Translations under genes and position numbers: made by a program
Part shown: piece by piece, positions 8,088-16,355 of the stretch
Numbering within the stretch: the stretch's first letter is position 1
How the letters are laid out: each line of letters starts with the position of its first letter
Assembly: GCF_017908035.1 (NCBI RefSeq)
Contig: NZ_JAEQMU010000001.1
Coordinates: forward strand, 248,001 to 312,000
Direction of reading: 5' to 3'
DNA length: 64,000 bases
From: Sphingobacterium tabacisoli
GTDB lineage: Bacteria; Bacteroidota; Bacteroidia; Sphingobacteriales; Sphingobacteriaceae
Notes under the pieces: generated by a model
Told to the model about the DNA's origin: nothing
Databases searched by the model: none
What the model saw: the letters and a program-made list of their open reading frames with translations, nothing else

Positions 8088-8810
8088 ATGGATAGTTTAT
8101 TTAAAGGATTGATATTTGATTACGGAGGGACATTAGATTCGAATGGCCAACATTGGGCATCGGTGATTCAAGATGCTTACCAAAAGTCAGGAATATATAT
8201 AGAAACCCCACTGTATCAAGAAGCATATATCTATGCCGAACGCAAAATGGCGACTGAGCCATCGATATTGTCCGATTATGCTTTTAAGAGAGTATTGGAA
8301 CTAAAGATAGCCACGCAGTTTGAGTTTTTAGAAAATAAGGGTACAAAAATAGATAAAGGTAAAATCTTTTTAATCAGTCAGCTTGCCGATGATCTAGCTA
8401 GATACTATGTCCAAAAAAGTGAGTCTTTTCTCAAAGCGCTGTACGGAAGCATTCCGATGGTCATTGTGTCTAATTTTTATGGCAACTTGCAGGCTGTTTT
8501 GAGAGACTTTAATATAGATCAATACTTTGATACGGTTATTGAATCGGCTGTAGTTGGTTTGAGAAAGCCTGATTCAGGCATTTTTCAATTGGGAATCGAT
8601 TTTTTGAAGCAACCTGCTGAACAGATATTAGTGGTGGGAGATTCTTATCATAAAGATATCCTACCTGCGAAGAGATGTGGCTGTCAGACGATGTGGATAA
8701 AGGGAGCTGTTTGGGGGGATGAGGCAGGTTTGGAAGATGAATCCGCTGCAGATTTTATCGTGAGCGATTTTAAAAAAGCGAGTGACCTGATAACTCGATT
8801 GACGCATTAA
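8088..8810 (+). CDS. HAD-superfamily protein with altered motif I
   Basis: Cytosolic Rossmann-fold HAD protein of 240 residues. Motif I is DYGGT with nucleophile Asp11, but the usual second aspartate (general acid/base, two residues later) is Gly13. Motif II Ser128 (VSN), motif III Lys160 (RKPDSG) and motif IV Asp185/Asp190 (GDSYHKD) are intact. A helical cap occupies about 18-115. The gene starts six bases after the flippase-like gene and closes the inositol cluster, so a phosphatase step on a phospho-inositol intermediate would be natural. The missing acid/base makes ordinary phosphatase activity uncertain; the DYGG variant may be a subfamily feature. Confidence 0.8.
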   Translation: MDSLFKGLIFDYGGTLDSNGQHWASVIQDAYQKSGIYIETPLYQEAYIYAERKMATEPSILSDYAFKRVLELKIATQFEFLENKGTKIDKGKIFLISQLADDLARYYVQKSESFLKALYGSIPMVIVSNFYGNLQAVLRDFNIDQYFDTVIESAVVGLRKPDSGIFQLGIDFLKQPAEQILVVGDSYHKDILPAKRCGCQTMWIKGAVWGDEAGLEDESAADFIVSDFKKASDLITRLTH

Positions 8811-8824
8811 AGGAGAATCTTTCG

Positions 8825-9015
8825 ATGCGGGAGATTATTAATCTAATGAATAGTTTAAAGTAACTAAACTACGTATTACGGATACTGACTTTGAAACAGA
8901 TTATCGTGATAGCAAACAGAAAAAGGGAATTTTACCTGATGTTTTGTTGTTCAATGATTTGAGGCGTGTCCAATGTTTTAGTAATGCGGATGTAATGGAG
9001 ATAGGATCACAATAA
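8825..9015 (+). pseudogene. Small frame-broken ORF with a slippery heptamer
   Basis: An AGGAGA Shine-Dalgarno at 8811-8816, unusually good for this genome, lies eight bases before ATG 8825. Twelve codons (beginning MREIINLM) lead into T-TTA-AAG (8854-8860), then an immediate TAA. The -1 frame continues from this exact point for 51 more codons with protein-like composition (for example GILPDVLLFNDLRRV) to TAA at 9013. A one-base slip would therefore give a continuous 63-residue protein. It could be a gene remnant broken by a single-base loss or a programmed -1 frameshift. I do not recognise the product. It lies 15 bases after the inositol cluster and just ahead of the sigma-factor gene. Confidence 0.4.
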
Positions 9016-9076
9016 AGCAGCTTCGTAAAAACGTTTCGTAATTTCAGATTATTCTTTAATTTTACAGCGTTAGCTG

Positions 9077-9676
9077 ATGATTGATAGAGACCTGATAACT
9101 GAACGAGAGCTGTTAATACAATTGCAGGGGGGCAATCGTACGGCTTTTGATATACTCTACCGTAAATATGCAACACGTCTTACCATAAAGTTGCTTCAAT
9201 TGGTCAAATCCGAAGAAATAGCTCAGGACTTATTGCAGGAAATATTTATGAAAATATGGCAGATGCGTGGTGCGCTCAAGGAGGAACAGTCTTTTGCCGC
9301 ATTACTCTATACCATGGCAAGTAATCTCTCCCTTAATTCATATCGTGCGGCGGTACGTGAACAGAATCGTTTGATGAAAATCAGGAGTAGCGAATCCTAT
9401 ACACACATCGAGGAAGATATCGATTTTGAGGAAACAAATAAGGTCCTGCATCATGCATTGTCTACCTTAACGGACCGGCAGCGTGAGGTATATACATTAC
9501 ATAAACTCGATGGAAAGAGCTATAACGAAATAAGCGATTTACTCCAAATAAGCCATTCTGCTATCAATCAACATATTCAACAGGCTAATAAACAGATTCG
9601 TGTAATCTTGAAAGATCATTTACCAGACCTGTTGCTATTGGTTGTTCCATTACTAGCGACCAATTGTTTGAAATAA
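9077..9676 (+). CDS. ECF RNA polymerase sigma factor (FecI-like)
   Basis: Group IV sigma-70 factor of 199 residues that should direct RNA polymerase to the adjacent SusC/SusD promoter. Region 2 spans about 25-90, with the core segment EEIAQDLLQEIFMKIWQ typical of sigma-2. Region 4 is about 135-185, with the helix-turn-helix LDGKSYNEISDLLQISHSAI. A hydrophobic tail (LLLLVVPLLATN) at the C-terminus is common in Bacteroidota FecI-like factors. The FecR-like anti-sigma gene follows, then a SusC with an STN signalling domain. The three together form a cell-surface signalling module in which ligand binding outside releases the sigma factor. Confidence 0.93.
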   Translation: MIDRDLITERELLIQLQGGNRTAFDILYRKYATRLTIKLLQLVKSEEIAQDLLQEIFMKIWQMRGALKEEQSFAALLYTMASNLSLNSYRAAVREQNRLMKIRSSESYTHIEEDIDFEETNKVLHHALSTLTDRQREVYTLHKLDGKSYNEISDLLQISHSAINQHIQQANKQIRVILKDHLPDLLLLVVPLLATNCLK

Positions 9677-9792
9677 ATTCGCTGTAAATCAGTTTTTTAT
9701 ATTTATTGTGTGTTTTTTTTGAAAAAGTACCTGTTACTTTTTCTGTCCGCGGTGTATTCTTAATAAACAGGCTACTAACCAAAAGATTCATT

Positions 9793-10947
9793 ATGGACAA
9801 TAAAGCTCAATTTCGGCTTTTGTTTGAAAAGTATATAAACGGAACAATTACCGACTCCGAATCAGCTGTGTTGAAAAATACTTTGGATCTGGAGGAGTAT
9901 AATACCGACACAGAAGAGACCATAGCTGTTTTTTTTCACTCGGAGCAAGACAGCGTGTCCTCCGAGTGGTTAGATAAAGCTAAGCCAATTGTAGACGATA
10001 CGTGGATGTATCTGAATAAAGATTTTGATACTGAGGTTGTAAAAAGAGTCCGCCCTATCTCTAGGTTGTATAGGTATGCCGCAGCAGTACTCTTAGCTGT
10101 TTCCCTAACGGTTGTTGGTTATTATTATAAAAAAGCGGTTTCAGAACCAAGTGCAATAGTAAGTCTTGATGTTGAGCCAGGAGGCAATCGTGCTACCTTA
10201 ACGCTCGGTGACGGAAACTCCATAGCACTTAGCGAAGAGCAGTCTGCATTAATTGTATCAGAAGATGGTATGAGTTATGGTGACGGAACAGGAATACCTG
10301 TAGCTCATACGGAGATGGCGACTATCAGAACGCCTAGAGCTGGACAATACCAGGTCAGTCTGTCTGACGGTACAGAAGTTTGGCTTAATGCTTCATCTTC
10401 GTTGTGCTATCCAGTAATGTTTAACGGAGATCGTCGCGTTGTTCAAATCACAGGGGAGGTATATTTTGATGTCGCTAAAGATAATAAGCGACCGTTTATT
10501 GTACAGACAGAAGATCAGGAAATAGAAGTATTGGGAACTAGTTTTAACATAAATTCCTACACTAATCAGGAGAATAGCTTGACAACACTGATAGAAGGAA
10601 GTTTACGTGTCAGAGCAAAGCAGAGCAATCACAGTATTATTATCAAACCGGGACAGCAAGCTATTGTGTCTAAAGCTGGTGAAATGAAAACAATACAGGT
10701 GGATGCTGAAGAATACGCCGCTTGGAAAGAGGGGGTCTACATTGTAAATGATCTGACTTTGGATCAGTTCGGCAAATATATCGAGCGTTGGTATGATGTG
10801 GATGTAGACATGGGAAAATATAAAGATGATAGATTGTCGGCTACTATACGTAGAGACGTCAAATTGAAAGAAGTCTTAGACGCGATTACGTTGAGGACGA
10901 AGATAAAATTTGTGATTAAAGAAAGGAGGGTGTCAATAGCAGAGTAA
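9793..10947 (+). CDS. FecR-family anti-sigma factor
   Basis: Inner-membrane regulator that holds the ECF sigma factor until signalled by the TonB-dependent receptor. Counting from ATG 9793 (384 residues), the cytoplasmic sigma-binding part is about 1-90. One transmembrane helix is at about 94-112 (YAAAVLLAVSLTVVGYYY). The periplasmic FecR domain follows from about 180 to 290 (RTPRAGQYQVSLSDGT, GEVYFDV). A C-terminal DUF4974-like segment of about 80 residues (VNDLTLDQFGKYIERWYDV) contacts the receptor's STN domain in known systems. An in-frame start at 9706 exists but adds 29 residues not expected in the family. Confidence 0.92.
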   Translation: MDNKAQFRLLFEKYINGTITDSESAVLKNTLDLEEYNTDTEETIAVFFHSEQDSVSSEWLDKAKPIVDDTWMYLNKDFDTEVVKRVRPISRLYRYAAAVLLAVSLTVVGYYYKKAVSEPSAIVSLDVEPGGNRATLTLGDGNSIALSEEQSALIVSEDGMSYGDGTGIPVAHTEMATIRTPRAGQYQVSLSDGTEVWLNASSSLCYPVMFNGDRRVVQITGEVYFDVAKDNKRPFIVQTEDQEIEVLGTSFNINSYTNQENSLTTLIEGSLRVRAKQSNHSIIIKPGQQAIVSKAGEMKTIQVDAEEYAAWKEGVYIVNDLTLDQFGKYIERWYDVDVDMGKYKDDRLSATIRRDVKLKEVLDAITLRTKIKFVIKERRVSIAE

Positions 10948-10986
10948 GATAAACAAACGGATATACATTTTGCTGGCATCTTTAGA

Positions 10987-11020
10987 AGCTGCTGTGGTGG
11001 TAACGACACCAACAGCAGCT
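10987..11020 (+). other. Strong hairpin between the fecR-like and susC-like genes
   Basis: AGCTGCTGTGGTG pairs with CACC-A-ACAGCAGCT (13 base pairs, one bulged A, 7-base loop). No T-run follows, so a simple Rho-independent terminator is unlikely. It sits in the 216-base gap ahead of susC and may set relative expression of regulator and receptor, or mark mRNA processing. Confidence 0.45.
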
Positions 11021-11163
11021 AAGTCCCATCAAAATATACAGTATTAGCTAACTATTTTTTTAACCGGACAGTACAAATCTAAGGATTAGAAGTCATTGTA
11101 TCAATCTATGGTGCATTGTGATGGATTATCCCTAAAAGCGTATTGTTCATTTATGAATTAACT

Positions 11164-14100
11164 ATGAGCAATAAAAAATACGTTTTTTTATTACACATGA
11201 AACTAACCTCAGTCCTTTTTCTTTTTTCCATGCTGGGAGCTATGGCGAAGACGAATGCACAGAAGATTAATCTTGATTTGAAAAAGGTGTCTTTTCGGAA
11301 AGCATTCTTGGAGATTACAAAACAGACTGGAGTAACATTTATCTATCTGGATAAGGATGTTAATCCAAATTGGCGTGTAGACCTTAGTGTTTCCAATAAG
11401 GAAGTGAAAGAGGTTGTACCTCTATTACTAAAGGGGCGCCCATTGCAGTACACCCTAAGCGGTAAATCGGTGTCTATAGTACCGATGATACCAGCTATGC
11501 CCTTGACAACTAAAAAGACAGAGCCCGTTGAGGATGTTCTTCAATCCGTAATCCGGGGTCGTGTCGTAAATGAAAAAGGAGACGTTTTGGTAGGAGCCAC
11601 TATTAGTGTGGAAGGTAAGAAAACCGGTGCTGTTACAGATGCCAACGGTCACTTTACCTTACAGAATGTAGCTGAAAATGAAACCTTAATCGTCAGTTAT
11701 GTTGGATATATTTCCCAAACGATCCAAGGGAGGGCTAATGTCGGTACAATTATACTAAAAACGAAAGATGGTAACATCGGTGAGGCTGTTGTACGCATAA
11801 ATACTGGGTATCAGCGATTACCGAAGGAACGTATGACCGGGTCGTTTAGCTATATAAGTGGCGAACAGCTGGAATCCAAATTGACGACAGGTATCAAGAA
11901 TGCACTGGAAGGGCAAGCCGCAGGAGTTGTGATCGATAAGTCTGGTAACATTGAAATACGAGGTATATCGACATTCAATGCACAGAAGACTCCTTTATTG
12001 GTGGTGGATGGGTACCCTATAGACGGAGGTATTGATGATGTCAATCCCATGAATATCGCTAGTATTACCGTGTTGAAGGATGGTGTAGCAGCATCTATCT
12101 ATGGTTCGCGCGCCGCAAATGGGGTCATCGTTGTGACCACTAAAATGGGCCTTAGTGGAAAACCGAAGGTGAAATATTCCTCTTTTGTCAATATAATCGG
12201 CAGGCCACAGCTCAAATATCTCAATAGAGCAACGACTTCCGATTATATCGATGCCGAAGTAGATCTATTCAATTATGACGTCAATAATGCTTCACCTATA
12301 GATCAATATAATATGAGTCGTGTTACCTATCTTTTGATGCAGGCTAGGGATGGTGAAATTACAGAGGAAGCCGCGATGGCAGAGATCGAGGGATTGAAGA
12401 AGATTGATGGTATGGGGCAGATTGAAAAGGCTTTCTTCCGTAACGAGATCAGTCATCAACATAATGTCGGGATCACTGGGGGGACAGAAGAATACAATTA
12501 CAATGTAGCCATCAATTATCAGAACACGCAGCAAAATATGCTGAACAATGACAATAAGCGTTTTATTTTTGACCTTAAAAATGAATGGAAGCCACTTTCG
12601 TTCCTGACTCTCGGAGCTGCTGCTAACCTGACATTGAATAAGGCTAATTCGAGCTGGATGTTGGTCAATACGATTTATGGGCCGGAGTATCAGGGAATGC
12701 ATTTTTCGACAATAACAGATTTCAATACCGAGTCCATGTTACAGCCCTATACACAATTGTGGGATGAGGCAGGGAATCAGCTCCCACTCTGGGGCTTGAG
12801 CCAGTATAAAATTGATGCGTATAAAAATACGCCTGGCATGAAGAGCTGGGATTATCATCCTATTGATGAACTCAATAGAAGAAAATTCACACGTAATGGA
12901 TTTTCAACCAGAATATCAGGATTTGTACGTGCGGATCTGCTAGAGGGACTTACGGCCGAGTTTGGTGGGAACTGGGAGAGAGGTAGCCGACAAGTCAAGG
13001 GTATTCAGGATGCGGATTCCTATGATGTGCGTATCGCTTATAATGATGCTACGTCAAAGACCAATTATGCCAATCATTATTTTCCTGATGGAGGTGTAAT
13101 CAATGAGCATCGCGATTTTAATGAATCCTGGACATTGCGGTCTCAGCTTAACTATAGCAAAGATTTTGCGGGCAATAGACATCGTGTGAATGCCTTGATT
13201 GGTAATGAAATGCGTAAAATCACGTTCGATCGTAATGAGTTGGCCACTCGTTTAGGTTATAATCCTACGGCTGGATCATTTATTCCAGTCAATATTAAGG
13301 ATTATAATGCCAGAGTTTATAATTCAGATATGTTGATGAATCCTGTCTTTAAAGGCATTACGGATGGCGCTTTCAACTATAGTGATAACCGGTTTGTCTC
13401 TTGGTATGCAAACGGATCATATGAGTATGACGATCGTTTTATCCTAAGCGGTTCTATGCGTTTAGATCTGACAAACTTTTTCGGAACGGATAAAAAATTT
13501 AGATATAAGCCACTTTGGTCCTTGGGTGGAACTTATAAACTGAGCAAAGAAAAATTCTGGAACAGCGAAGTCGTCAATAAGTTGCATGTGCGAGGATCTT
13601 ATGGTATCAATGGGAATATATCATTAAATAATGGACCCTACCTAATTCTGAAGGCCTATAATTATCTTCCCAAAATGGGTGGAATTCCTTACTACGTAGA
13701 GTCACCTCCAAATAATCAATTACGCTGGGAGAAAACAGGAATTGTCAATTTCGGTATCGATTTTGGTTTGTTCAATAATCGTATAGAAGGAACCTTGGAC
13801 TATTATAACAAACGGAGTGAAGATCTTTTAGCGGAGGATGCAGTGGATCAGACGGTAGGCTATACTTCTGTTGTCCGTAATGTAGGAGAGATGAGCAACG
13901 AAGGTCTTGAGCTAAGTATGAATATTAATGTAATCGACCAAAAGGATTGGAAATGGATCGTGTCGCCTAATGTTGCATTCAATTCAAATACGGTACATCA
14001 CTATAACGTTACAAGACCTTATACGTCTTACTATACGGATGCTATGGGTATCTTGATCGAAGGATCTCCCGCTGATGCTCTTTTTGGTTATCGTTTTGCA

Positions 14101-14706
14101 GGTCTTAACAATCGTGGGCAGACGCAGGTCTACAATAGAAACAATGAAAAGGTACTCATTGCAAATGCGGAGATACCAGATCTGATTTATCAGGGGACAT
14201 TCCGTCCGAAATGGGATCTTGCCTTAACCAATAGAGTTAAATATCAGGACTTCAATCTCTCTTTTATGTTTGTTGCCAAGCTGGGACATAAATATAGAAA
14301 AGATGCATTCTTAGGATCAAATATTAGGAATAGACATGTAGGTGAACGCTGGCGTAAACCCGGCGATGAAGCGAACACAATATATCCAGTTCTACAGGAC
14401 TGGAACATGGATATGTTTGATTTCCCTTATATCGACAAATTGGTCGGCAATGCAAGTTACGCTAAACTACGTGATGTGACGTTGTCCTATGACTTAAGCA
14501 AATTTACTCAACGCTTTAAGATAGCAAATGCGCAGGTGTATGTACAGGGAAGAAATTTGTTGCTAATCACAGCAAAAGGAGTGGACATCGATCCTGAGAC
14601 GGCGGAAGTAAACGACACCGGTGGAGTTAGTTCGACATCAGAGCAAGGATTTACGTCCCTACCTCGACCTCGGGAAATGTTTATTGGATTACGTGTTAAT
14701 TTCTAG
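11164..14706 (+). CDS. SusC/RagA TonB-dependent receptor with STN domain
   Basis: Outer-membrane beta-barrel that imports a bound ligand using TonB energy and reports its presence to the anti-sigma factor. From ATG 11164 the protein has 1180 residues. A signal peptide (LTSVLFLFSMLGAMAKTNAQ) is followed by the STN signalling domain (about 36-105), a carboxypeptidase-regulatory-like beta-sandwich (about 133-205, VIRGRVVNEKGDVLVGATIS), the plug (about 220-330, with SIYGSRAANGVIVVTTK) and the barrel. It ends in the expected aromatic residue (GLRVNF). An alternative start at 11143 adds seven residues. SusD follows 23 bases later. The downstream thioredoxin argues against a classical glycan locus; ligand unknown. 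Confidence 0.95.
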   Translation: MSNKKYVFLLHMKLTSVLFLFSMLGAMAKTNAQKINLDLKKVSFRKAFLEITKQTGVTFIYLDKDVNPNWRVDLSVSNKEVKEVVPLLLKGRPLQYTLSGKSVSIVPMIPAMPLTTKKTEPVEDVLQSVIRGRVVNEKGDVLVGATISVEGKKTGAVTDANGHFTLQNVAENETLIVSYVGYISQTIQGRANVGTIILKTKDGNIGEAVVRINTGYQRLPKERMTGSFSYISGEQLESKLTTGIKNALEGQAAGVVIDKSGNIEIRGISTFNAQKTPLLVVDGYPIDGGIDDVNPMNIASITVLKDGVAASIYGSRAANGVIVVTTKMGLSGKPKVKYSSFVNIIGRPQLKYLNRATTSDYIDAEVDLFNYDVNNASPIDQYNMSRVTYLLMQARDGEITEEAAMAEIEGLKKIDGMGQIEKAFFRNEISHQHNVGITGGTEEYNYNVAINYQNTQQNMLNNDNKRFIFDLKNEWKPLSFLTLGAAANLTLNKANSSWMLVNTIYGPEYQGMHFSTITDFNTESMLQPYTQLWDEAGNQLPLWGLSQYKIDAYKNTPGMKSWDYHPIDELNRRKFTRNGFSTRISGFVRADLLEGLTAEFGGNWERGSRQVKGIQDADSYDVRIAYNDATSKTNYANHYFPDGGVINEHRDFNESWTLRSQLNYSKDFAGNRHRVNALIGNEMRKITFDRNELATRLGYNPTAGSFIPVNIKDYNARVYNSDMLMNPVFKGITDGAFNYSDNRFVSWYANGSYEYDDRFILSGSMRLDLTNFFGTDKKFRYKPLWSLGGTYKLSKEKFWNSEVVNKLHVRGSYGINGNISLNNGPYLILKAYNYLPKMGGIPYYVESPPNNQLRWEKTGIVNFGIDFGLFNNRIEGTLDYYNKRSEDLLAEDAVDQTVGYTSVVRNVGEMSNEGLELSMNINVIDQKDWKWIVSPNVAFNSNTVHHYNVTRPYTSYYTDAMGILIEGSPADALFGYRFAGLNNRGQTQVYNRNNEKVLIANAEIPDLIYQGTFRPKWDLALTNRVKYQDFNLSFMFVAKLGHKYRKDAFLGSNIRNRHVGERWRKPGDEANTIYPVLQDWNMDMFDFPYIDKLVGNASYAKLRDVTLSYDLSKFTQRFKIANAQVYVQGRNLLLITAKGVDIDPETAEVNDTGGVSSTSEQGFTSLPRPREMFIGLRVNF

Positions 14707-14729
14707 TAATAACTCAAGAACTTATTTTT

Positions 14730-16274
14730 ATGAAACGGATAACATACATACTATTACTGAGCGGGTTGTTAAGTACAACGGGATGTAATAAGTTTTTAGA
14801 TTTTAAACCAATAGGGAAGTTAATACCGGAAAAGGTAGAGGATTTGGAAAATGTGTTGAATAATCCTGGAACGATAGACTTCCACTTTATGGATAATAAT
14901 TTAGGATGCCTTTATGCTTTCTTGGGGGATAATCTACATATTTCCGATAATCAGGAAAAATACTTGTACACCAGTACACACCCCAATGTAGACCGTTATG
15001 CGGCTTATGTTTATTATCATCCCTATATGAACCCTATAAATCCTCAACATACATGGGATTGGGGGATCTATAAAGCTACTGGGCTTTTTAATCTGGTTTT
15101 GGATGAAGTTGATAATCTTGGAGCTCAAAATAGCGACCTAGGAAAAATTTTGGTCGCACAGGCCCGCGCAGGAAGGGCTTGGTCATATATGGTAGGAGGG
15201 TTAGGTTATGGACCGATGTATGATCCCGCTACTGCAAATGATCAACGTGTAATACCTTATCGTACTACGGGCTCTCCGAGTACACCTAATCCAGATTTAT
15301 CCACGACTAAAGAGTTAATGGACAAGGTTGAAGCAGATTTATTAGGAGCTTTGGGAGCTCCATTAAATGTCGGGCACCCCACCAAAGCGAGTCTACCCGC
15401 GGTCCATGGACTACTGGCTCAACTTTATATGTACAAGAGGGATTGGGTAAAGATGTCTGAACATGCAGAAGAAGGGTGGAAATTGTCGCTCTCCGCAAAA
15501 GGTGGAGTGAATAATTTGATCTATAATCTAAATCAATTTTACTATAAGCCTAATCCAGCTACCAACCCTACACCAGGAACGAGTCCTGAGATTGGCTTAG
15601 AGTTGATAGGAACAGATAATCTAATCAAACAGACGAATAATAAGGAGGCTTTGTTCCACAGAACTGCAGCAACAAGTTGGACCAATTATCCATCGGATGA
15701 GTTTTTAGACCTGTTTGACAAAACAAAAGACCGGAGATATATGCTGTTTGGATTGAAAAGGCTAGGCTATGGTATTGTGGTAGGAGGAGTGAAGCATGAT
15801 GATGGTATTCGTACCTATTATTATAGAGATAACAAGATGACAGCGAATGCAGGGCTTACTTACCCTGATTTGTTATTGATGAAAGCAGAAGCTAATGCTC
15901 GTTTGAATAAACTCTCTATTGCTCTTGCTGACCTCAATCTGTTGCGCAAGTTCCGGTACGAAGGTACTAATACAGATCTTACCAATGGCGGTGGGATGAG
16001 TCAGGATCAGCTTTTGGAAGAGATATTAAAAGAACGTCGCCGTGAGATGCCACTTGGTACATTCCAGCGGGTATTTGACATAAAGAGACTAGCGTTGGAT
16101 ACTGGAAAACCTTGGTGTAAAACGAAAATATCGCATACATTGGATGGTAAAACCTATTCTGCTGATGTGAAATCGAAATATTTTACATTGGAAATCAATA
16201 ATCCGACAATTCTGTTAAATCCAAGTTGGGGACTAAAGGAAAATAATACACCTTATCTACCGGCAAAATATTAG
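14730..16274 (+). CDS. SusD/RagB-type outer-membrane lipoprotein
   Basis: Surface-exposed ligand-binding lid of the SusCD transporter. The signal peptide ends in the lipobox LSTTGC (Cys19). TPR-like helices follow, with the SusD-family elements ARAGRAWSYMVGGLGYGPMYD near 145-165 and LLLMKAEANARLNKLSIALADLN near 370-392. The C-terminal part EILKERRREMPLGTFQRVFD is the typical SusD block ahead of the end. Length 514 is normal. It pairs with the SusC 23 bases upstream; a hairpin separates it from the thioredoxin gene. Confidence 0.93.
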   Translation: MKRITYILLLSGLLSTTGCNKFLDFKPIGKLIPEKVEDLENVLNNPGTIDFHFMDNNLGCLYAFLGDNLHISDNQEKYLYTSTHPNVDRYAAYVYYHPYMNPINPQHTWDWGIYKATGLFNLVLDEVDNLGAQNSDLGKILVAQARAGRAWSYMVGGLGYGPMYDPATANDQRVIPYRTTGSPSTPNPDLSTTKELMDKVEADLLGALGAPLNVGHPTKASLPAVHGLLAQLYMYKRDWVKMSEHAEEGWKLSLSAKGGVNNLIYNLNQFYYKPNPATNPTPGTSPEIGLELIGTDNLIKQTNNKEALFHRTAATSWTNYPSDEFLDLFDKTKDRRYMLFGLKRLGYGIVVGGVKHDDGIRTYYYRDNKMTANAGLTYPDLLLMKAEANARLNKLSIALADLNLLRKFRYEGTNTDLTNGGGMSQDQLLEEILKERRREMPLGTFQRVFDIKRLALDTGKPWCKTKISHTLDGKTYSADVKSKYFTLEINNPTILLNPSWGLKENNTPYLPAKY

Positions 16275-16290
16275 TGTGTTTGTGTTTTTT

Positions 16291-16326
16291 GAAGCTATCT
16301 GAGCTACAATAGCGAAAGATAGCTTC
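16291..16326 (+). terminator. Hairpin after the susD-like gene, possible partial terminator
   Basis: GAAGCTATCT and AGATAGCTTC form a perfect 10-bp stem with a 16-base loop, followed by only TTTC. It lies 17 bases after the SusD stop codon and before the thioredoxin gene, so it may reduce but need not abolish read-through. Confidence 0.5.
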
Positions 16327-16355
16327 TTTCAACTTATTCAAAAAGAATTATTTCG

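Noticed and set aside
8901..9176. 91-codon minus-strand open frame before the sigma-factor gene
   Set aside because: It overlaps the start of the sigma factor and the plus-strand broken ORF, whose composition is more protein-like.
12292..12702. 136-codon open frame on the minus strand inside the first SusC gene
   Set aside because: It is fully antisense to a well-supported SusC frame, and its composition is not protein-like.
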